From positions 62,001-126,000 of the forward strand of contig NZ_FXWI01000004.1 of the NCBI RefSeq assembly GCF_900177765.1: DNA of 64,000 nt. The letters are read 5' to 3'. Below the pieces are notes generated by a model. That model was given only the letters and a program-made list of their open reading frames with translations. It was not told where the DNA came from and searched no databases. The position numbers were made by a program, and so were the translations under genes. Within the stretch, counting starts at the first letter, position 1. The number at the start of each line of letters is the position of its first letter. Origin of the DNA: Agreia sp. VKM Ac-1783 (GTDB lineage: Bacteria > Actinomycetota > Actinomycetes > Actinomycetales > Microbacteriaceae). This document shows, piece by piece, positions 58,932 to 64,000 of this stretch.

Positions 58932-60464
58932 GTGACTGACCGCCTCGCCCCGCCCACGGACTCCGTGCCGGTCTCCGCACCGCCCGCCGCGCACGACGCC
59001 CCCGCATCCCCCTGGGCAGAAGATCCCGCACTGGCCGGGCGCAACCGACTCGTGATCTCGCTGCTGCTCGTCTCGGCGTTCGTCGTGATTCTCAACGAGA
59101 CGATCATGAGCGTGGCCCTGCCCGTGCTCATGAAAGACCTCGACATCGCCGCAGAGGCGGCCCAGTGGCTGACGACCGCGTTCATGCTCACGATGGCCGT
59201 GGTCATTCCGATCACCGGATTCCTGCTGCAGCGGTTCAACACGCGCCCGGTCTTCCTCGCCGCCATGGCGCTGTTCAGCGCGGGCACGTTCATCTCCGCG
59301 ATGGCGCCCGGCTTCGAGGTGCTGCTCGCGGGTCGCGTCATCCAGGCCAGCGGAACGGCCATCATGATGCCGCTGCTCATGACCACGGTGCTCAACCTCG
59401 TGCCGCCCGCCACCCGCGGCCGCACCATGGGCAACATCTCGATCGTCATCTCGGTCGCGCCGGCCATCGGCCCCACGATCTCGGGCCTCATCCTCAGCGT
59501 TCTCGACTGGCGCTGGATGTTCTGGATCGTCCTGCCTATCGCCGTCGGCGCGTTGGTGCTCGGCTTCCTCAAGATCCCCAACGTCACCGAGCCGCGCAAG
59601 GCTCCCATCGATGTCTTCTCCGTCATCCTCTCGGCCTTCGCCTTCGGCGGTCTCGTCTACGGCCTCAGTTCGATCGGTGGCCACGGGGCGAGCGAGGGCG
59701 GCATGCCTAGTTGGCTTCCGCTAGCCGTCGGCATCGTCGCACTGGCCGCATTCATCCTTCGCCAGGTCATGCTGGCCCGCCGCGAGAAGGCGCTGCTCGA
59801 CCTCCGGGTCTTCCGCTCGTCGACCTTCTCGGTGGCCATCGCCATGCTCGCGATCAGCATGATGGCCCTGTTCGGCACGCTCATCATCCTGCCCCTGTAC
59901 ACGCAGAACGTCCTCGGGCTCAACACTCTGTCCACGGGCCTGTTGCTGCTGCCGGGCGGACTGCTGATGGGCATCCTGGCGCCGTTCGTCGGTCGCATCT
60001 ACGACCGTTTCGGCCCGCGCGTGCTGCTGATCCCCGGTTCCATCATCGTGAGCGCGGCCTTCTGGGGCATGACCCTGTTCACGGCGACGACGCCATGGGG
60101 CTGGGTGCTCGCCGCCCACGTCACCATGAGCCTTGGCCTGGCGCTGCTCTTCACTCCCCTGTTCACCGCCGGACTCGCCTCATTGACCCCGAAGCTCTAC
60201 TCCCACGGCAGCGCCGTGGTGGGCACGGTGCAGCAGCTCGCCGGAGCGGCAGGAACCGCGCTGTTCGTGTCGGTCATGTCGGCTCAGGCGATCGCGTTGT
60301 CGGGCGGCGGCACTCCGAGCGCGGTCGACACGGCCGGAGGCATCCACTCGGCCATCATGTACGGAGCGTTCATCTCACTCGCCGCGATCGCGATCTCGTT
60401 CTTCGTGAAGGCGCCCGCGCAGTCCTCCGAAGGCGTGCACGACGCGATGCCCGCGGGCCACTAG
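58932..60464 (+). CDS. DHA2 family MFS multidrug exporter
   Basis: 510 residues, 14 TMs. TM1 contains VILNETIMSVALPVLMKDL, where the motif D1 Asp is replaced by Asn-Glu; the loop reads FLLQRFNTRPVFL, a reduced motif A. TM5 has SVAPAIGPTISGLIL. Both features match the MdtB/Lde-like subgroup of DHA2 carriers (ILNETIMSVALP). GTG start with CTGGAG 5 nt upstream. No regulator adjacent. Substrate unknown. Confidence 0.92.
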   Translation: MTDRLAPPTDSVPVSAPPAAHDAPASPWAEDPALAGRNRLVISLLLVSAFVVILNETIMSVALPVLMKDLDIAAEAAQWLTTAFMLTMAVVIPITGFLLQRFNTRPVFLAAMALFSAGTFISAMAPGFEVLLAGRVIQASGTAIMMPLLMTTVLNLVPPATRGRTMGNISIVISVAPAIGPTISGLILSVLDWRWMFWIVLPIAVGALVLGFLKIPNVTEPRKAPIDVFSVILSAFAFGGLVYGLSSIGGHGASEGGMPSWLPLAVGIVALAAFILRQVMLARREKALLDLRVFRSSTFSVAIAMLAISMMALFGTLIILPLYTQNVLGLNTLSTGLLLLPGGLLMGILAPFVGRIYDRFGPRVLLIPGSIIVSAAFWGMTLFTATTPWGWVLAAHVTMSLGLALLFTPLFTAGLASLTPKLYSHGSAVVGTVQQLAGAAGTALFVSVMSAQAIALSGGGTPSAVDTAGGIHSAIMYGAFISLAAIAISFFVKAPAQSSEGVHDAMPAGH

Positions 60465-60504
60465 GCGGCAGCGCCGCACACGGCAGTGCATGTCGCGTGC
60501 CGGG

Positions 60505-61161
60505 TCACGAGTCGCTGACGGTCGGCCTGTCGGTAGAAAAGCGGTTCATGCGGTCGATCAACTCCTGCTGCGCTCCGACCGAGCTCAGATCGATCGCAGC
60601 ACCGAAGCCGCTGCCCGGCTTGCGGGCGATGAGCGGAAACGTCACCTCGGTGCCGTCACGGCTGACGCCCGTGACGGCGATGGCGTGGATGCCGTCTGGC
60701 GGCCCGAAAAACATGCTGGTGCTCCGAACGACGGTCGGGGCAAGACCCGTCAGGGTCGACCACCTGATCCACAGGTCCAAGACCTTCCTGTCTCCGTATG
60801 AATAGAAGAACAGTCCGCTTCGGTTCACCACGAGCCTGAACGGATCGGCCAGCCTTCGGGCCTCATCGCCGAAGCCGAGCGCGGCGAGACCTGCAACGGT
60901 TCGCGGATCGCGCTTGACGTCGATCACGAGTTCGCCCGGCGGATCCGGCCTCGTGCCCCACGGTTCGGAGACAGATCGGCCCCACACGGCCTGTTCTGCG
61001 CCCGCCGCGTCGGCGCTGTTCCAGATGCGGTTGCTCGTGACCCCCTGGCCCAAGACGGGCACGGCACCCTCGTCGTCGGCCCGACCTCTCATCGCGCGGG
61101 CGAGGCCCGAGACGACACGGGTGAGCCGAGGCGCCAGGGGAAATCGTGCTTGCCGGGGCAT
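60505..61161 (-). CDS. Unknown protein with PH-like beta domain, first of a three-gene group
   Basis: 218 residues, no membrane segment. The region at about 107-205 (RLVVNRSGLFFYSYGDRKVLDLWIRWSTLTGLAPTVV, then IHAIAVTGVSRDGTEVTFPLIARK) is beta-rich. It aligns by eye with residues 45-135 of the protein at 61879, both showing G-L/V-x-F/L-Y, a W-S-x-L/V pair and alternating strands as in bacterial PH domains. ATG at 61161 follows CATAATGAGGC, a motif also seen before the 63276 start. Function unknown. Confidence 0.65.
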   Translation of the reverse strand: MPRQARFPLAPRLTRVVSGLARAMRGRADDEGAVPVLGQGVTSNRIWNSADAAGAEQAVWGRSVSEPWGTRPDPPGELVIDVKRDPRTVAGLAALGFGDEARRLADPFRLVVNRSGLFFYSYGDRKVLDLWIRWSTLTGLAPTVVRSTSMFFGPPDGIHAIAVTGVSRDGTEVTFPLIARKPGSGFGAAIDLSSVGAQQELIDRMNRFSTDRPTVSDS

Positions 61162-61218
61162 GCCTCATTATGGCCGGAAGGCACGGCCGCAGCGCGCAGA
61201 CGTCACCCCCGGCCCGCG

Positions 61219-61845
61219 CTACCTTCGTCCCCGCCGCTGACCGTCGAGGTAGCGGGCGACGTCGCGCACGCGCGTGAGAGCTTCTGCCTCTTCGCGCTTG
61301 GTGAGTCGCGAGGCCCCGGCAGGGCGGATCTCGAAGCCCGTCTCGCGATCCACCTGCGGCCTGTGCACGTCTCCCTTCCTCCAGACCGTGTAGCCCTCCG
61401 CATGCTCCTGCCGCGAGCGCGTGATCCAGTCGCCCCGGGCCCTGACGAAGACAACAGCGCCTGCAACGAGAGCGACCACCGCGAGGAGGGCGACCAAGAG
61501 CTTGTCGTCGCCCGTGAGAAAGGCGAATGTCACCACGATGACGTAGCCCACAAGCACTCGCTTCGCCACGCCTCGGGCTTGAGTTCTGAGCTCGATCGAT
61601 GAGCGCCCGCGCAGCAGCTCCACCCGTGGGGGAATCTGCGACGGTTGAATCCCCCACGCCGGAACCGAGGACTGGGCGGCCTGCATGCGCTGCGCGGTCA
61701 CGGCATCGACGACCGGCGCATCCGCAGCGGGATGATCCGCCGGATCAAGCGCACGCGCGCCCTCCGCAGAATCACCTCGAACGGCTCGGGCTACCGAGAG
61801 GACGGCTGCCCTCCCCACCCGGGTGATGTGCTGTCGCCACGTCAT
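61219..61845 (-). CDS. Unknown membrane protein with C-terminal GYT/IRPAG repeat
   Basis: 208 residues. Two membrane segments at about 97-112 and 115-134. Before them is a WG-x(7)-P-x-R-x(2)-LL-x-GR-S motif (PAWGIQPSQIPPRVELLRGRS), and after them one copy of a repeat of about 52 residues. That repeat runs from EHAEGYTVWRKGD through FEIRPAGASRLTKRE to VARYL. Both motifs recur in the next protein at 61879. Not assigned to any family. Confidence 0.68.
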   Translation of the reverse strand: MTWRQHITRVGRAAVLSVARAVRGDSAEGARALDPADHPAADAPVVDAVTAQRMQAAQSSVPAWGIQPSQIPPRVELLRGRSSIELRTQARGVAKRVLVGYVIVVTFAFLTGDDKLLVALLAVVALVAGAVVFVRARGDWITRSRQEHAEGYTVWRKGDVHRPQVDRETGFEIRPAGASRLTKREEAEALTRVRDVARYLDGQRRGRR

Positions 61846-61878
61846 CTCTCAATCATGCTGCCCCGCTCGAGTCTCACC

Positions 61879-63276
61879 TCACCGCGGCAGCATCCTCACT
61901 CGAGCGGCGGCCGCGCGCTCCTGCGCTCGCGTGAGGGCTGGCTGCCCGGCAGGCCGGATGACGTAGCCGGTCACCGGGTCGACCTGGTCGAGGTCTGGCC
62001 GTAGGGTGCGGCTCACCGTGTAGCCGGCCTCGTGCTCGGCGGCTCGGCGCCGCCGAACGTCCGCCCTTCGGTACCAGGCGATGCTGCGCGAGTGCCTGCC
62101 GGCCAGCAGCGGATAGCGCGCAGGAACCGGCTCGCCTGCCCCTGTTCCCCAGACCGGCGTACCCGCCGCTTTCTCGCCGCGAAGCTCAGATGTCGGCTGT
62201 GGCTGCACCGCCGGATCTTCTCCGCCCGAGACGATCTGTCGCGCCCGCAACACCGCCCATTCGGATGCCGGCAACTCGGGACCGCCGGCATCCAGCAGTC
62301 GCGCGGCCGCACGCGCCCTCCTCTGCTCGCGGCGCGTGAGCGCACGTTCACCGGCACGCCGGATCACGATCGAGGTCGCGGGATCCAGTTGATCCACCTG
62401 AACAGGCCCGGAGCGCCACAGCGTGTACCCGGCCTCGAGCTCCTCCAGCATGATGCGTCTCGGCGAGCGCTTGCGGATGGATATGGTGCGAAGCGTCACA
62501 GCGCAGGCGAGCGCGGCGACAATGGCCAGCCCTCGAACGAACTCGGAGCCGTTCACGAGCGACCCGATCACCACCACGATGCCGCTCACGAGCAGCAGAC
62601 CGCCGACAACTCTCCAGATCCATTGGATTCGCGCCGACGACGACCCGTAGACCGGTTCTCGGCGCACGGCGTCGCCCAGGAGCTCGTCGGCCGTGCGGCT
62701 CGGAAGGTCTGGGTCTGCCGCCAGCCTCTTCCGATTCGGATCGAACTCGGGTACCTCCTCGCGCCACAGATCACTCGGGTTCAACCGCGCGGTGGGTGTG
62801 CCGCGCAGCGCGTTCACCGCCCGCGCGACCCCGAGGGTATCGAGCGACGCCTGCCCGGAATCGATGCTCTCGAGGCTGACAGACGCCGGGTATACAAGCA
62901 GGGGAATCGTCACCGAGCGAGCCGTGATCGTGATCGCGTCTCTCATGATCGGAGAGCGGGGGGTGATCGCGAACACTTCCTTGATGAACGAGCGACGCCT
63001 CAACCCCGGCATCGTCACGGTAGCGAGACCGACGCGGTCCACCTCCGACCACGGAATGAATGCCCGCCAATTCGCGGCGACGCCGGGTTCAATAGGGGCG
63101 GCCATGTCATAGAGCCTGACTCCGTCGCCGTCGAACACCACCTGAAACTGGTCGCCGAGTCCGCGAAGCCGACCGCCGTATCCCGCCTCCCAGAGCCGGA
63201 TGAGTGTCTTCTCCGACGCCGTTGCGTGCAGGTGGAGGTCACGGGCTTGCGATTCCTCTGTCGGTCCGGCAGCCAT
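61879..63276 (-). CDS. Unknown membrane protein with PH-like domain and two GYT/IRPAG repeats
   Basis: 465 residues. About 40-140 is a PH-like beta domain (FQVVFDGDGVRLYDMA, FIPWSEVDRVGLATV). Two membrane segments lie at 221-239 and 244-266. Repeat 1 is at 279-328 (LEAGYTLWRSG to IVIRRAGERALTRRE), repeat 2 at 413-462 (HEAGYTVSRTL to YVIRPAGQPALTRAQ). A WG...GRHS motif precedes repeat 2 at 376-397. ATG at 63276 follows GATAATGAGGC. Architecture suggests a membrane-bound regulatory or scaffolding protein; no family is known to me. Confidence 0.72.
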   Translation of the reverse strand: MAAGPTEESQARDLHLHATASEKTLIRLWEAGYGGRLRGLGDQFQVVFDGDGVRLYDMAAPIEPGVAANWRAFIPWSEVDRVGLATVTMPGLRRRSFIKEVFAITPRSPIMRDAITITARSVTIPLLVYPASVSLESIDSGQASLDTLGVARAVNALRGTPTARLNPSDLWREEVPEFDPNRKRLAADPDLPSRTADELLGDAVRREPVYGSSSARIQWIWRVVGGLLLVSGIVVVIGSLVNGSEFVRGLAIVAALACAVTLRTISIRKRSPRRIMLEELEAGYTLWRSGPVQVDQLDPATSIVIRRAGERALTRREQRRARAAARLLDAGGPELPASEWAVLRARQIVSGGEDPAVQPQPTSELRGEKAAGTPVWGTGAGEPVPARYPLLAGRHSRSIAWYRRADVRRRRAAEHEAGYTVSRTLRPDLDQVDPVTGYVIRPAGQPALTRAQERAAAARVRMLPR

Positions 63277-63436
63277 GCCTCATTATCTCTGGAGCACTGT
63301 CGGGTCGCGTCATGCGTCGCGACGTTCCTGTCCAGACGAGTGATATCGAGGGCGATCTTTTCGCTCGCCGGGTGATGTGGGCGGCGCCGGAGCCTCGGTA
63401 GCTTTCACAGTGAGGAATAAATGAGGAGGAATCCGC

Positions 63437-63481
63437 ATGCTTGATCATCGATCGACGCCGCATGCGGTCACAGCGCCGTGA
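63437..63481 (+). CDS. 14-codon leader peptide of the LuxR-type regulator gene
   Basis: ATG at 63437 has a perfect GAGGAGG 7 nt upstream and encodes MLDHRSTPHAVTAP. Its TGA overlaps the downstream GTG as GTGA. The downstream gene has no Shine-Dalgarno of its own, so ribosomes probably reach it by coupling from this peptide. Confidence 0.6.
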   Translation: MLDHRSTPHAVTAP

Positions 63482-64000
63482 CCCGGATCGAAGTCGGCCC
63501 GCACACCGAGGGCCGAGAACGCCAGGTCTCCGGCTCCGGCTCTGGCTCCGGCGAATCGGACCTCGCACTCGACGCTCCCTCCCGGCGACCCGCGCTGATC
63601 GCGCGCGAGACCGAGATCGCGGCCATCCGGAATGCCGTCAAGGCTGCCGCCCGAACCGGCTCGACCCTTCTCATCTCTGGCGAAGCGGGGCTCGGCAAGA
63701 CCTCGCTGGCATCCGCGGCCGTGGAGTACGCCCGTTGGTCGGGCCTCGACGTTCTGCAGGCATCCGGTGTTCAGGCCGAGGAGGACGTGCCCTACGCTAC
63801 GCTGCACCAGCTCCTCCACGTGCTGCGCGACCGCGTTGCCGACCTTCCGACTCCGCAGCGTCAGGCACTGCAGGCGGCCTTCGGCGAAAGCCGGGAGTCG
63901 CCGAGCATCTTCCTCGCCGGTGTCGCCGCGCTCACCCTCCTCTCCGAACGCGCAACGTCGGCCGGCCTCCTGATCGTGATCGAAGACATCCATTGGGTCG
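63478..64000 (+). CDS. LuxR/LAL-type ATPase regulator, N-terminal part (cut by window edge)
   Basis: 174 codons are visible. After a Gly/Ser-rich start comes the STAND/AAA ATPase domain: LIARETEIAAIRNAVKAA, Walker A ISGEAGLGKTSLA at about 72-84, YATLHQLLHVLRD and Walker B LLIVIEDIHWV at the window end. This is the layout of large ATP-binding LuxR regulators (MalT/LAL type), which end in a LuxR helix-turn-helix; that end lies beyond the window. GTG at 63478 is the first start after an in-frame stop and is coupled to the leader peptide. Might regulate the divergent repeat-protein group. Confidence 0.85.
   Translation, partial: MTRIEVGPHTEGRERQVSGSGSGSGESDLALDAPSRRPALIARETEIAAIRNAVKAAARTGSTLLISGEAGLGKTSLASAAVEYARWSGLDVLQASGVQAEEDVPYATLHQLLHVLRDRVADLPTPQRQALQAAFGESRESPSIFLAGVAALTLLSERATSAGLLIVIEDIHWV

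Overview
The window is GC-rich DNA from an actinobacterium, most probably a member of the Microbacteriaceae. The evidence is the housekeeping gene order at the left end (LCP protein, tRNA-Ser, HAD phosphatase, serS, diacylglycerol kinase, pheA, pgm), GTG and TTG starts, many apparently leaderless promoters (a TANNNT -10 box 6-7 nt before the start codon), several DHA2-type exporters, and long palindromic intergenic repeats. The species cannot be named from the sequence alone. No phage, integrase, transposase or CRISPR array was seen. No gene-free stretch is longer than about 300 bases.

Layout. 1-8.7 kb is core metabolism and envelope: LCP ligase, tRNA-Ser(UGA), HAD-serS pair, lipid kinase, prephenate dehydratase, GNAT, phosphoglucomutase and an IPT/amidase-like lipoprotein. 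8.8-20.5 kb holds three MFS exporters, a D,D-carboxypeptidase, a GH1 beta-glucosidase with a palindromic operator, LacI and TetR regulators and an orphan DNA methyltransferase. 20.5-26.4 kb holds a lipoate ligase-like protein with its accessory domain at the N-terminus, a hydrolase, and the conserved but uncharacterised trio of circularly permuted ATP-grasp, alpha-E and transglutaminase-like proteins. 26.5-35.4 kb is one tightly coupled operon: Dpp/Opp-type ABC importer, a 724-residue GH1 glycosidase fused to a tyrosine-phosphatase-like domain, and an HSL-type esterase. A divergent TetR gene lies beside it, with two copies of a palindromic operator between.

35.6-49.8 kb looks like an accessory catabolic island with visibly lower G+C. 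It has SDR/MarR, GH3/MFS/TetR, a DHA2 exporter between two TetR genes, then a class III aminotransferase divergent from an APH-family small-molecule kinase, followed by a bicupin, an MFS carrier and a GntR/UTRA regulator. The aminotransferase/kinase pair resembles the hydroxylysine or phosphoethanolamine route (phosphorylate an amino alcohol, then remove phosphate with a PLP enzyme). 49.9-58.7 kb is sugar and polyol metabolism: sugar epimerase and Gfo/Idh pair, a frameshifted carboxylesterase, an alditol oxidase, small hypotheticals, a decayed glycosyltransferase, and LacI with L-rhamnose isomerase. 58.9-64 kb carries another DHA2 exporter and three adjacent proteins of unknown function that share PH-like domains and a roughly 50-residue repeat. 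The window ends in a LuxR-type ATPase regulator preceded by a 14-codon leader peptide.

The observations most worth following are the GH1-phosphatase fusion inside a peptide-type importer operon, the repeat-protein trio at 60.5-63.3 kb, the kinase/aminotransferase/bicupin island, and a dispersed palindrome that forms the C-terminus of the ATP-grasp protein.
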